A stretch of 33,939 nucleotides of DNA, taken from Hyphomicrobiales bacterium. Lineage in GTDB: Bacteria > Pseudomonadota > Alphaproteobacteria > Rhizobiales > JAJFHC01. The stretch is taken from positions 1-33,939 of the forward strand of contig JAJFHC010000088.1 of the NCBI GenBank assembly GCA_021775835.1, in the 5' to 3' direction. The notes under the pieces were generated by a model. The model ran no database searches and was not told the DNA's origin. It worked only from the letters and a program-made list of their open reading frames with translations. The position numbers and the translations under genes are program-made. The first letter of the stretch is position 1. Each line of letters starts with the position of its first letter. Below are positions 22,647-31,938 of this stretch, piece by piece.

Positions 22647-22985
22647 ATGAAGCTGGTTATGGCGGTCATCAAACCGTTCAAACTGGATGATACCCGACAG
22701 GCATTGACCGACATCGGGATACAGGGGCTGACGGTTTCTGAGGTCAAGGGGTATGGCCGGCAGAAGGGTCATACCGAAATTTATCGCGGTGCCGAGTATG
22801 CCGTAAATTTCCTGCCGAAGATAAAGATCGAAATGGTCACGAGCGATGAGCAGGCTGACGCGGCCGTCGACGCCATAACCCAGGCCGCCAACAGCGGCCA
22901 GATTGGGGACGGCAAGGTTTTTGTCTACCCGATTGACCATGCCGTCCGGATCAGAACCGGTGAAACCGGCGAAGCCGCACTTTAA
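22647..22985 (+). CDS. glnK: Nitrogen regulatory protein PII
   Basis: This 112-residue PII protein from the ATG at 22647 begins MKLVMAVIKPFKLDDTRQAL. The T-loop VKGYGRQKGHTEIYRGAEY carries the usual uridylylation tyrosine (in YRGAEY). NFLPKIKIEMVTSD and the C-loop DGKVFVYPIDHAVRIRTGE complete the fold. PII senses 2-oxoglutarate and ATP/ADP and, when not uridylylated, binds the Amt channel to close it. The immediate downstream amt gene (11-base gap) makes it the GlnK paralogue. Expression is likely under sigma-54/NtrC control given the upstream promoter. Confidence 0.96.
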   Translation: MKLVMAVIKPFKLDDTRQALTDIGIQGLTVSEVKGYGRQKGHTEIYRGAEYAVNFLPKIKIEMVTSDEQADAAVDAITQAANSGQIGDGKVFVYPIDHAVRIRTGETGEAAL

Positions 22986-22996
22986 GGGAACCAAAA

Positions 22997-24322
22997 ATGA
23001 ACTCTGTATACAAACATATGGGCCGCGGGACGGCGATACTTACTCTCGTTCTGGCAGGCACACAGGCGACTTACGCTCAGGATGCCGCGGGTGTCCCACA
23101 GGAAACCAAGTTCGTCCTCAACACGATCCTGTTTCTGGTTGGCGGGTTTCTGGTCATGTGGATGGCGGCCGGCTTTGCCATGCTTGAATCCGGCATGGTC
23201 CGATCGAAGAATGTCGCGACCATTTGCCTGAAGAACATCGCCCTGTTTTCCATATCCGGACTGATGTTCTGGCTGATCGGCTACAATCTCATGTACGGCG
23301 TATCCGAGGGTGGCTACGTCGGCACCATCGGCTGGTTCAGCCATGCAGCTCACGAAGCCGAAGACATTGCAAAGTACGCCGCCACTTCCGACTGGTTTTT
23401 CCAGATGATGTTCTGCGCAACGGCCGCCTCGATTGTCTCGGGCACCCTTGCTGAGCGCATCAAGCTGTGGCCATTCCTGATTTTTGTCGCCGTCCTGACG
23501 GGAATTCTGTATCCCATCCAGGGTGCCTGGAAATGGGGTGGCGGCTGGCTGCAGGTTGCGGGATTTCAGGATTTTGCCGGTTCAACCCTTGTTCATTCGG
23601 TTGGCGGTTGGGCGGCCCTGGTCGGGGCCATCATCCTGGGCGCACGTCACGGCAAGTACACAAAAGATGGAAAAGTTACGCCTTTTCCCGGATCGAGCAT
23701 GCCGCTGGCAACCCTGGGCACCTTCATCCTGTGGCTCGGCTGGTTCGGGTTCAACGGCGGCTCGCAGCTTGCCATGGGTTCACTGACCGATGCATCTGAT
23801 GTTGCCCGGATCTTTGCCAACACCAATAACGCTGCCGCCGGCGGTGTCGTCGTCGCCATGATCGTTACCCAGATCGTCTACAAGAAGACGGATCTCACGA
23901 TGGCTCTCAACGGTGCGCTGGCGGGCCTGGTTTCGATTACCGCCGAACCTCTGACGCCCAGCCTTGGCATGGCCGCCCTGATCGGCGGCGCCGGTGGTGG
24001 ACTGATCGTCTTGGTTGTGCCGCTCCTTGACAAACTGAAAATTGATGATGTGGTGGGGGCAATACCGGTACACCTTGCAGCCGGTATCTGGGGCACTTTG
24101 GCGGTTCCAATAACAAACCCCGCCGCCAGTTTCACCACGCAAGTTCTGGGTGTCGTCGCTATTGGTGCCTTCATGTGCATTGCCAGTGCCATCGTCTGGT
24201 TCGCCCTGAAATTCACTTTAGGCATCCGGGTGAGCCAGGAGGATGAATTCCTTGGTCTCGATCAGGTTGAGCTGGGTCTAGAAGCCTACCCGGAGTTTGG
24301 GCAGGGCAGCCAAAGGATCTGA
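22997..24322 (+). CDS. amtB: Ammonium transporter
   Basis: This 441-residue protein starts at the ATG after AAGGGAA. It has a signal-peptide-like start (to about residue 28, ATYAQ) and 11 membrane helices. Family marks are WMAAGFAMLESGMVRSKN in helix 1, MMFCATAASIVSGTLAER (helix 3, gate Phe region), FAGSTLVHSVGGWAALVGAI (first pore histidine), LGWFGFNGGS, and PVHLAAGIWGTLAVP (second pore histidine). Both twin-His residues and the binding-site Asp (QDFAG) are present, so this is a functional Amt rather than a degenerate Rh-like sensor. It transports ammonium and is blocked by GlnK from the adjacent gene. Confidence 0.97.
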   Translation: MNSVYKHMGRGTAILTLVLAGTQATYAQDAAGVPQETKFVLNTILFLVGGFLVMWMAAGFAMLESGMVRSKNVATICLKNIALFSISGLMFWLIGYNLMYGVSEGGYVGTIGWFSHAAHEAEDIAKYAATSDWFFQMMFCATAASIVSGTLAERIKLWPFLIFVAVLTGILYPIQGAWKWGGGWLQVAGFQDFAGSTLVHSVGGWAALVGAIILGARHGKYTKDGKVTPFPGSSMPLATLGTFILWLGWFGFNGGSQLAMGSLTDASDVARIFANTNNAAAGGVVVAMIVTQIVYKKTDLTMALNGALAGLVSITAEPLTPSLGMAALIGGAGGGLIVLVVPLLDKLKIDDVVGAIPVHLAAGIWGTLAVPITNPAASFTTQVLGVVAIGAFMCIASAIVWFALKFTLGIRVSQEDEFLGLDQVELGLEAYPEFGQGSQRI

Positions 24323-24355
24323 CCCGCCCTGTCACCATCTAAAACACGACCTCGA

Positions 24356-24383
24356 CCCCGGCACACTGGTGCCGGGGTTTTTT
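24356..24383 (+). terminator. Rho-independent terminator of glnK-amtB
   Basis: The nine-base perfect stem CCCCGGCAC / GTGCCGGGG has a four-base loop (ACTG) and six T residues follow immediately. It lies 34 bases after the amtB stop. Confidence 0.93.
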
Positions 24384-24543
24384 GTTGAATTTCTAAGGTT
24401 TTCCTGTGGCAAACGGCCTGACTTAACCTCGCTTTAACCCTGATCCTGCCAAACTCAGGGTAACTGATTATTCATAGGTTTTTTGGACTTGCTTCTTCTT
24501 GCAGGTCTTTGTGAAGGCCGTGTCGACGAGTCCATGACAGATC

Positions 24544-25734
24544 ATGTTTGAGAGCCGATTTGATAGCTTGCCTGAGTCACCGTTCCCGCGATTGGCCACT
24601 TTGCTGGAGGGTCTTGAGCCAGGCGGCACACCTGTCACCATGTCAATCGGTGAGCCCGCACACCCGATACCGACTTTCGTTCGCGACATCCTCGCCCAGC
24701 ACAATGCGGACTTCTCCAGATACCCGCCTTCGATCGGCACCCCGTCCCTTCGCCAGGCAATTGCCACATGGATCGCCAGGCGCTATGGCACGGGATCACT
24801 GGTCGACCCTGACAAACACATTCTACCGGTCTGCGGCAGCCGGGAGGCTTTGTTTACGATTGCACTGGTGGCCATTGCAGAATCCCGCGGGCCGGATCGT
24901 CCGGCGGCCTTGATGCCTAATCCGTTTTACCAGACCTACGCGACTGCAGCCGTTGCTGCCGGTGCCGAACCGGTCATGCTGGCGGCCACACGTGACACGG
25001 GTCACCTGCCCGATCTCGGCGCCATTGACGCGGACCTGCTCGAACGCACAGCCATTTTCTATCTGTGTTCTCCCGCCAATCCTCAAGGAGCCTTCGCGGA
25101 CCTTGATTATTATTGCGAAGCAATCCGGCTTGCCAGGACACATAACTTCACCCTCGTTGCCGATGAATGTTATTCGGAAGTCTACGCCGACACGCCGCCA
25201 ACAGGGGTCGTTCAGGCTGCCAGCCAGATGGGCGGGGGTCTGTCCAACATCGTCTTTGTGAATTCCCTTTCGAAACGGTCCAATCTTGCAGGCCTGCGGT
25301 CTGGTTTCTGCGCCGGCGACGCCGACATCATGGCGAGTTTTCTAAAGTTCAGAAATCTTGCATCGCCGCAACTTCCCCTGCCGGTCCAGGCCGCCTCTTC
25401 GGTCGCCTGGGGCGACGAAGAGCATGTGGACGCGAGCCGCAGGCTCTACCAGCAAAAGTACCGGTTGGCGTCGGACACGCTGCAAGGATATTTCAATTTT
25501 CAACCGCCGCGTGCCGGCATGTTCCTCTGGCTCGATGTTTCCGGTCATGGCGGCGGCGAAGCCGCCACGAGAACATTGTGGCAGAAGGCCGGCGTCAAGG
25601 TTCTGCCTGGCGGTTATCTGGCCAACGACATGCCTGACGGCAGTAACCCGGGGTCGGACTACATTCGCGTGGCCCTGGTTCATGACGCGAAGACAACGAA
25701 GCTGGCTCTCGAGCAGATGGTTGCAGTCCTGTAA
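24544..25734 (+). CDS. Class I/II PLP aminotransferase (DapC-like)
   Basis: This 396-residue fold-type I aminotransferase has SIGEPAHPIPTFV near the N-terminus, the substrate-side NPFYQTYATAAVAAGAEPV, the PLP-binding LCSPANPQGAFADLDYY (Asn), VADECYSEVYAD (Asp and Tyr for the pyridine ring), and the Schiff-base lysine in NSLSKRSNLAGLRSGFCAGD. YIRVALV near the C-terminus carries the carboxylate-binding Arg. The SLSKRSN/GLRSGF signature is typical of succinyldiaminopimelate aminotransferases (DapC) of lysine and peptidoglycan synthesis, but related enzymes share it. The Shine-Dalgarno is weak. No other lysine genes are adjacent. Confidence 0.85.
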   Translation: MFESRFDSLPESPFPRLATLLEGLEPGGTPVTMSIGEPAHPIPTFVRDILAQHNADFSRYPPSIGTPSLRQAIATWIARRYGTGSLVDPDKHILPVCGSREALFTIALVAIAESRGPDRPAALMPNPFYQTYATAAVAAGAEPVMLAATRDTGHLPDLGAIDADLLERTAIFYLCSPANPQGAFADLDYYCEAIRLARTHNFTLVADECYSEVYADTPPTGVVQAASQMGGGLSNIVFVNSLSKRSNLAGLRSGFCAGDADIMASFLKFRNLASPQLPLPVQAASSVAWGDEEHVDASRRLYQQKYRLASDTLQGYFNFQPPRAGMFLWLDVSGHGGGEAATRTLWQKAGVKVLPGGYLANDMPDGSNPGSDYIRVALVHDAKTTKLALEQMVAVL

Positions 25735-25857
25735 CCGCTGGCGAAGACGATGCCGTGACACGATGATCATGGTGTCGGCAAATTGCGAATGAAGTTCTAA
25801 CGCCGGAATGCGTGTTGTTTGTCCGGCTTGAGTGCAGGTTACTCTTAGGAAGACGAA

Positions 25858-28512
25858 ATGGCAGTGTCAAAGTCGCGTACCCCCGATGTCTCGGTCCTCC
25901 CCGCCGGGGCTCGACAGTTCATGCGTAACAAGGTCCTGGAAATCGCGGGCCTTGCCGTCCTGGGCGTTGTATTTGCAATTGCCCTGGCCTTGATGACCTG
26001 GTCGATCAAGGATCCCAGCCTCAATCATGCGACAGCTGCCCAACCAACCAACCTTCTGGGTTTCCCCGGCGCCATAATCGCCGACTTGATGATGCAGTTG
26101 TTCGGCCTCGGCACAATCGGACTGTTGTTCCCGATTTGCGTCTGGGGAGGCAAACTCCTGTCTCATGCAACCGTTGAGCGTTTTCGCAAAAGGATTTTGG
26201 TATGGTGCCTCGCCGGATTCCTGACGGCTGGATTTTTGGCCAGTTTCCCTGTTCCCGAAAGTTGGCCCCTTCCCACAGGTCTTGGAGGTGTTTGCGGCGA
26301 CTTTATGGCAGCACCGTTTTTTGCCGTCCTGGGGCGTTTTGTTGACCCGGTAGTCATCCGCCTTTTGGCTGGCCTTATCCTCGGAGCGTGCGCGACGTTC
26401 GCGATGTTCTACGCCACGTCCCTGACAATCCGGCAGATCACGATGCCCTTGCGCCTGTTTGGCGAGGAGGGCGCAGAACTGGCTGTCAGAGGCATCGGCG
26501 GCTTGATCCACCTGGGTTTGAGCTTCAAGTCGATGCTGGCCCGACAGGGGCGACGTAGTGTCGACAAGGCCCGAACAATCGTCGAGCGCGCCGCCACGCC
26601 GAAATTCGACGATGAGGATCATGATACCAGGGAAGGACCATCCGATAAGGATGATACCGTTGACGACGACCGGCCCACGTCCCGTTGGACGATTGCCGAT
26701 CTGGCGCAAGGCCTGGCCCGTCGGTTCAAACCCGACGATGACGAGACACCCCCGCACCGCATTGAGCCCGGATTCCACAATGACGGCTCAAACGAACCCC
26801 ATTTCGACGATTCACCTGGTCAACAAAGCTGCAACGTTGACTTCGAGGCGCCCGCCCCGGAGGCGTTCGACGACAACCCTATGCCGGAAGCCAGCAGCCG
26901 TGTCAGCCAGAAGGCTGCCCCCATCAAGCAGGGCCGCCGCGTCAAGAAGGAAGCCCAGCCGCCACTGGCGTTCGCGGAAGGCCATGAATACGAACTGCCA
27001 CCTTTGACCCTTCTGGCAGCACCGAAATCCCGCGCGTCACGCAAGAATACCAGTATGAGTGATGAGGCGCTCGAACAGAACGCGCGCATGCTTGAAACTG
27101 TTCTCGATGATTTTGGGGTACGTGGAGAGATCATCAATGTCAGGCCCGGTCCGGTGGTAACGCTCTACGAACTCGAACCTGCTCCCGGGATCAAATCGTC
27201 GCGTGTTATCGGTCTTGCCGACGACATTGCCCGCTCGATGAGTGCAATATCTGCGCGTGTCGCCGTAGTTCCCGGCCGCAACGTCATCGGAATCGAGCTT
27301 CCCAATGCGGAACGCGAGATGGTGTACCTGCGGGAACTCCTCGCGTCTGAGGACTACGAGAGTACCGGCTACGACCTTTCCCTTGCTCTTGGCAAAAACA
27401 TCGGGGGCGAATCCATTATCAGCGATCTTGCCCGCATGCCGCATTTGCTGATCGCCGGAACCACTGGGTCGGGTAAGTCTGTCGGCATCAACACCATGAT
27501 ATTGTCGCTCTTGTTCCGCCTGCCCCCGGACAAGTGCAAACTCATCATGATCGATCCGAAGATGCTTGAGCTGTCGGTCTATGACGGCATTCCACATCTC
27601 CTGTCGCCTGTCGTTACGGATCCGAAAAAGGCGGTCGTGGCCTTGAAGTGGACCGTCAAGGAGATGGAGGACCGGTATCGTAAGATGTCGAAGGTAGGCG
27701 TTCGAAACATTGACGGCTTCAACACCCGCGTAGAGCAGGCCATCGCCAAGGGCGAGACCATCGTCAGAACGGTCCAGACCGGGTTTGACAAGGAAAACGG
27801 GCAGCCGATCTACGAGCAGGAGGAAATGGATCTGGAGCCGATGCCCTACATTGTGGTCATCGTTGACGAGATGGCCGACCTGATGATGGTTGCCGGCAAG
27901 GACATTGAAGGCACGATCCAGAGACTTGCACAGATGGCGCGTGCCGCGGGCATTCACATGATCACCGCCACTCAGCGTCCAAGCGTCGATGTCATTACCG
28001 GTACGATCAAGGCCAACTTCCCTACCCGGATCAGCTTTCAGGTTACCTCGAAGATCGACAGCCGGACCATTCTCGGCGAGATGGGCGCCGAACAGTTGCT
28101 CGGTCAGGGGGATATGCTGTACATGGCCGGTGGCGGGCGAATTTCACGAGTGCACGGGCCTTTTGTCTCCGACCAGGAAGTTGAAAAGGTTGTCAAATTC
28201 CTGAAGAAGCAGGGAATTCCAAAATACCTCGAAGCGGTCACCGAGGAACCCGAAGACGGCAGCTACGAACTCCCCGGGATGTCTTCGGGCGACGACGGTG
28301 AATCCGAAGACCTCTATGACCGTGCTGTGGCTATTGTCGGCCGGGACAAGAAAGCATCGACCAGCTACATTCAGCGCCGCCTCTCAATCGGATACAACCG
28401 GGCAGCCACGATCATCGAACGCATGGAAAACGAAGGTGTCGTCGGACCAGCGAACCATGCCGGCAAGAGAGAGATTCTGATCGGCGAACCAGGCGATGGC
28501 GTCAACGCTTGA
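25858..28512 (+). CDS. ftsK: DNA translocase FtsK
   Basis: This 884-residue protein has a clear RBS (AGGAAG). Four membrane helices lie in the first 200 residues (AVLGVVFAIALALMTWS, MMQLFGLGTIGLLFPICVWG, CLAGFLTAGFLASF, LLAGLILGACATFAMFY). An acidic, charged linker spans about 230-390. The alpha domain (NARMLETVLDDFGVRGEIIN, PGPVVTLYELEPA) precedes the motor, with Walker A GTTGSGKS (K540) and Walker B VVIVDEMADLMM. A C-terminal gamma winged helix (KKASTSYIQRRLSIGYNRAA) reads KOPS-type orienting sequences. It pumps chromosome dimers to dif for XerCD resolution during division. Size and domains are complete. Confidence 0.98.
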   Translation: MAVSKSRTPDVSVLPAGARQFMRNKVLEIAGLAVLGVVFAIALALMTWSIKDPSLNHATAAQPTNLLGFPGAIIADLMMQLFGLGTIGLLFPICVWGGKLLSHATVERFRKRILVWCLAGFLTAGFLASFPVPESWPLPTGLGGVCGDFMAAPFFAVLGRFVDPVVIRLLAGLILGACATFAMFYATSLTIRQITMPLRLFGEEGAELAVRGIGGLIHLGLSFKSMLARQGRRSVDKARTIVERAATPKFDDEDHDTREGPSDKDDTVDDDRPTSRWTIADLAQGLARRFKPDDDETPPHRIEPGFHNDGSNEPHFDDSPGQQSCNVDFEAPAPEAFDDNPMPEASSRVSQKAAPIKQGRRVKKEAQPPLAFAEGHEYELPPLTLLAAPKSRASRKNTSMSDEALEQNARMLETVLDDFGVRGEIINVRPGPVVTLYELEPAPGIKSSRVIGLADDIARSMSAISARVAVVPGRNVIGIELPNAEREMVYLRELLASEDYESTGYDLSLALGKNIGGESIISDLARMPHLLIAGTTGSGKSVGINTMILSLLFRLPPDKCKLIMIDPKMLELSVYDGIPHLLSPVVTDPKKAVVALKWTVKEMEDRYRKMSKVGVRNIDGFNTRVEQAIAKGETIVRTVQTGFDKENGQPIYEQEEMDLEPMPYIVVIVDEMADLMMVAGKDIEGTIQRLAQMARAAGIHMITATQRPSVDVITGTIKANFPTRISFQVTSKIDSRTILGEMGAEQLLGQGDMLYMAGGGRISRVHGPFVSDQEVEKVVKFLKKQGIPKYLEAVTEEPEDGSYELPGMSSGDDGESEDLYDRAVAIVGRDKKASTSYIQRRLSIGYNRAATIIERMENEGVVGPANHAGKREILIGEPGDGVNA

Positions 28513-28630
28513 GTCAAACACCAATGTGAGGTTGATATTTGCGTGTTTGTGAATTACGTGCCAATGGTTAGCAGCGGTTGCCTGCGGTGACATCATTGTT
28601 TCGACATATTGCGCGGATAGAGCACTCCTC

Positions 28631-29314
28631 ATGAACCCATATTTTCCAAAACAGCTTAGAAACCTCCTGCACAAATCTGCATTGGCAATCGCCACGGTAA
28701 TTGTGCTGGGCAGTGGCATTGCCGGTCAGGCAGCCGCCGCTACGTCGAAGGAGGCTGCTCTCAAGCCGACCGAGGAGGATGCGGTCCGCAAAGTTGGTTC
28801 TTACTTCAACACCCTCAAAACCCTTGAAGGCGAGTTTGTACAGGTCGGTCCCCGGGGCCATATTTCCAGCGGCAAATTCTATCTCAGCAAGCCTGGTCGG
28901 TTGAGATTTGAGTATGCACCGCCCAATCCATTTCTGATCGTGACCGATGGCACGTGGCTTGTGGTCAACAACAGAAAGAAAAACAAGGCGGACTACTATC
29001 CGCTGTCACAAACGCCGCTGCGACTCGTGCTTTCTGAGAAGGTCAACCTTCTGACGGAAGCGAAAATTCTCCATGTTCGCGCGAGCAAGGAAACGATTTC
29101 GTTGACGCTTGAGGACCGCGACCAGTTAGTGCCCGGGCAATTGACAGTAGTGTATGACAACAAGAAGAAACACCTCAAGCAATGGGTGATCATCGACGGC
29201 CAGGGTTTGCGGACGACAATTTCCCTGAAAAGCCTGCAGAACGGTGTCGATGTTGATCCTGCCCTGTTCAAGGTGAAGTTGCGCAAGGAAATCAAGGACC
29301 GTGAAGGCAGGTAG
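28631..29314 (+). CDS. lolA: Outer-membrane lipoprotein carrier LolA
   Basis: This 227-residue protein has a signal peptide of about 36 residues (hydrophobic SALAIATVIVLGSGIAG, cleavage near AAA). The LolA fold follows: VRKVGSYFNTLKTLEGEFVQ, SGKFYLSKPGRLRFEYAPP, LIVTDGTWLVVNNRKKNKAD, and PLRLVLSEKVNLL, with a C-terminal KHLKQWVIIDGQGL and TTISLKSLQNGVDVDPALFK. LolA ferries lipoproteins across the periplasm from LolCDE to the outer membrane. Location directly after ftsK is conserved in many proteobacteria and supports the call. The gap of 118 bases contains no clear terminator. Confidence 0.93.
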   Translation: MNPYFPKQLRNLLHKSALAIATVIVLGSGIAGQAAAATSKEAALKPTEEDAVRKVGSYFNTLKTLEGEFVQVGPRGHISSGKFYLSKPGRLRFEYAPPNPFLIVTDGTWLVVNNRKKNKADYYPLSQTPLRLVLSEKVNLLTEAKILHVRASKETISLTLEDRDQLVPGQLTVVYDNKKKHLKQWVIIDGQGLRTTISLKSLQNGVDVDPALFKVKLRKEIKDREGR

Positions 29315-29401
29315 TCCTTCCCGGCCCCTGATCGGACTCTTTCAAGTTCGCCTCATATGTCCTAAGTATTGTCCTCCCGAAATTATTCGATAAGAGGCAA
29401 T

Positions 29402-30760
29402 ATGGTCACCGGATCGAAGACCAAACTGAAGACTTGGCTAGAGCGGCGTCGGGTCTCCGAAGTCGAGTGCGTGCTTCCCGACATGTCGGGGATTGCACGT
29501 GGCAAGATTCTTCCTACCAAAAAGTTCCTGGACACGATTGACGAAGGGACCCTGAGAGTCCCTGAATCCATATTTGCCCAGACCGTCACGGGGAGCTTCA
29601 TCGACAGCAAGATCCTGGACGTCACCGAGCCGGATGTCATCCTTCGGCCCGATCCAAAAACCATCCGCGTGATCCCGTGGTACTTGGAACCAACAGCGCA
29701 GGTAATCTGTGACGCCTTTTACGCCGACGGTTCTCCGGTACCTGTCAGTCCGCGTGCCGTTTTGAGAAAAGTTATTGATTTATATGCACAAAATGGATGG
29801 CGTGCGATTGTTGCACCAGAACTTGAGTTTTATCTGGCTGCCAAGAACATAGATCCCGATTATCCGCTTGAACCACCTGTCGGGGCCAACGGGCGGCCCG
29901 AAACCGGGCGCCAGTCCTATTGTATTGATGCCGTCAACGAGTTCGACCCCCTGTTCGAGGACATGTACGACCATTGCGAAGCGCAGAATATTGATATCGA
30001 TACCCTGATTCACGAGGCCGGTGCGGCGCAAGTTGAGATCAACTTCAACCACGGTGATCCCCTGGAACTTGCCGATCAGGCCTTTCTCTTCAAGAGAACC
30101 GTTCGCCAGACCGCCATACGCAAGGGGTTGTACGCGACCTTCATGGCCAAACCCTATGAAGGGGAGCCTGGCAGCGCCATGCATCTCCATCAAAGCGTGG
30201 TTTCCGTGAAGTCAGGCAAGAACCTGTTTGGCGCGCCCGGAGGTGGTCATACCGAGCTCTTTCTCAATCACATCGGCGGCATGCAGCAGCATTTGCAAAA
30301 CGCCATGGTGCTGTTTGCCCCCAATGTGAACTCCTATCGGAGGATCATCAAAGAAATGTCAGCACCGATCAATACGCACTGGGGCGAGGAGAACCGGACC
30401 GTCGGCCTGCGTATCCCGCAATCGGGCATTGGCGCGCGCCGCCTAGAGAACCGGGTTCCTGGTGCGGACGCCAATCCCTACCTTTCAATCGCGGGATCCC
30501 TTGCTTGCGGCTATCTGGGAATGGTCAACAAACTGGAACCAACAGCACAGATGAAAGGCAATGCCTACGACTCCAAACGCCATGTTTTGCCACGTCACAT
30601 GCTGGATGCGCTGTCAAAATTTGAACGGGCGAAAGATCTTCATGAAGTGCTGGACCCCGATTTTGCGGCGGTCTTTTCTGAAGTCAAACACGAAGAACAT
30701 GAAGCATATCAACACGTTGTAAGTGCTTGGGAGAGAGAACACCTGCTTTTGAATGTATGA
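29402..30760 (+). CDS. Glutamine synthetase family protein (GlnT/PuuA-like)
   Basis: This protein has 452 residues from the ATG at 29402 (AGAGG five bases upstream); an ATG 11 codons earlier has no RBS. GS signatures are present: WLERRRVSEVECVLPDMSG and ARGKILP at the start, APELEFYL (metal Glu), HEAGAAQVEINFNHGDP, GSAMHLHQSV (His for ATP), NSYRRI, HWGEENRTVGLRIP, and RLENRVPGADANPYLSIAGS. It lacks the adenylylation Tyr context of the main GlnA type and resembles gamma-glutamylpolyamine or N-methylglutamine synthetases. The substrate is unknown. The gene is inserted between lolA and xthA, which are often adjacent. Confidence 0.88.
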   Translation: MVTGSKTKLKTWLERRRVSEVECVLPDMSGIARGKILPTKKFLDTIDEGTLRVPESIFAQTVTGSFIDSKILDVTEPDVILRPDPKTIRVIPWYLEPTAQVICDAFYADGSPVPVSPRAVLRKVIDLYAQNGWRAIVAPELEFYLAAKNIDPDYPLEPPVGANGRPETGRQSYCIDAVNEFDPLFEDMYDHCEAQNIDIDTLIHEAGAAQVEINFNHGDPLELADQAFLFKRTVRQTAIRKGLYATFMAKPYEGEPGSAMHLHQSVVSVKSGKNLFGAPGGGHTELFLNHIGGMQQHLQNAMVLFAPNVNSYRRIIKEMSAPINTHWGEENRTVGLRIPQSGIGARRLENRVPGADANPYLSIAGSLACGYLGMVNKLEPTAQMKGNAYDSKRHVLPRHMLDALSKFERAKDLHEVLDPDFAAVFSEVKHEEHEAYQHVVSAWEREHLLLNV

Positions 30761-31116
30761 GTTTCCGTTTTCCGAAAGGACAAACATTAATTTTTGGTAG
30801 GATGTATTGAAAACTCGGGTGTCAGTGCATATTTAGAAATAACAGCGGTTGAAACAGTATTGGTACCCCAATCGCCCCCCGCTTGCCAGGGTATCAATTC
30901 GACCGCAGGTGTCGGCTTCCCCTCCCGACGCCATTCGCATGTAATGCGTGACGACGCCCGGCTTCCCCAAGGCCGGGCGTCTGTCGTTGTGGCTGAATTT
31001 CTTTTTTGCTGAATTTCCGTGAAAACAGAAGATGGTGGGCATAAGCTGCGGTTTCGGGTAGCCAATGCCTCGGCCCCAACTAAACTGATTTCCAGTGATA
31101 CTAAGCAGGTTGCGAT
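30761..31116. other. Intergenic region between glutamine-synthetase-like gene and xthA
   Basis: This 356-base stretch has no convincing gene. A minus-strand open frame from 31617 passes through here and into xthA antisense; I treat it as a shadow. The only structure is the GC-rich hairpin at 30953-30981. The promoter of xthA should lie in the last 100 bases. Confidence 0.5.
30953..30981. terminator. GC-rich hairpin, probable terminator of GS-like gene
   Basis: The perfect ten-base stem GACGCCCGGC / GCCGGGCGTC has a nine-base loop. The T-rich tract (TTTCTTTTTTG) is about 20 bases further on rather than adjacent, so it may be a weak or Rho-assisted terminator. Confidence 0.55.
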
Positions 31117-31935
31117 ATGAAGATTTCTCTTGTCACGTGGAACATCAATTCCGTCCGTCTTCGGATGCCCCTGATCGAACAACTCGCCAGGGAGTTCGAG
31201 CCCGATGTCATCTGTTTGCAGGAAACCAAGTGTCCGGACGGCAAGTTTCCATCGTCCCCCATCCGCAAGCTCGGCTATGAGCATATGGCCATCAACGGCC
31301 AGAGCGGATATCACGGCGTCGCGATTCTGTCGCGAATCCCGCTGACAAACATTGACAAGAAGTCTTTCTGCGACATGGGAGATTCCCGTCATGTATCTGC
31401 CGACCTGGCAATTGAATCGGCCACCCGGTCGCCGATCCGGGTGCACAATTTTTACGTGCCCGCCGGTGGCGACGTGCCCGATCCCGCCGAAAACCCCAAG
31501 TTTGCCCATAAGCTGGGCTTTCTGAGCGAGATGGAAGGCTGGTTTCGTGACAAGAAGGCGGGCCATACCGATCACATGATTCTGGTCGGCGACCTCAACA
31601 TCGCCCCGTTTGAACATGACGTCTGGTCACACAAACAATTGTTGAAAGTGGTGTCTCACACGCCCGTGGAAGTTGAGCATCTGGAAAAGGTCAGGCTTTC
31701 GCGTTCATGGGTCGATCTTATGCGTGATCATGTTCCCCACGACGAGAAGCTTTATACGTGGTGGAGTTATCGCGCCCGTGACTGGGACGCCGCCGACAAG
31801 GGACGCCGGCTTGATCATGTGTGGGTATCGCCTGCCCTGGGCGACGCATCGGGTCAGACGAAAGTCATTCGCGACGCCCGGGGCTGGGAGCGCCCATCGG
31901 ACCACGCTCCTGTTCTCTACACGTTTACCGTGTAG
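31117..31935 (+). CDS. xthA: Exodeoxyribonuclease III (AP endonuclease)
   Basis: This 272-residue EEP-family nuclease has WNINSVR (Asn), LQETKC (metal Glu), HGVAILSR, HNFYVPAGGD (catalytic Tyr), VGDLNIAPFEHDVW (Asp and Asn), KGRRLDHVWVSP (Asp) and a final PSDHAPVLYTF with the catalytic Asp-His pair. All active residues of ExoIII are present. It incises abasic sites and trims 3' ends in base-excision repair. The RBS is GCAGG. It is convergent with the cNMP-binding protein gene, with only three bases between them. Confidence 0.96.
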   Translation: MKISLVTWNINSVRLRMPLIEQLAREFEPDVICLQETKCPDGKFPSSPIRKLGYEHMAINGQSGYHGVAILSRIPLTNIDKKSFCDMGDSRHVSADLAIESATRSPIRVHNFYVPAGGDVPDPAENPKFAHKLGFLSEMEGWFRDKKAGHTDHMILVGDLNIAPFEHDVWSHKQLLKVVSHTPVEVEHLEKVRLSRSWVDLMRDHVPHDEKLYTWWSYRARDWDAADKGRRLDHVWVSPALGDASGQTKVIRDARGWERPSDHAPVLYTFTV

Positions 31936-31938
31936 CGG

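Noticed and set aside
27037..27957. 306-codon minus-strand open frame inside ftsK
   Set aside because: It lies entirely antisense to the FtsK motor domain and has no recognisable motif.
30787..31617. 276-codon minus-strand open frame
   Set aside because: More than half of it is antisense to the well-supported xthA gene. It has no domain, and GC-rich sequence readily gives such shadows.
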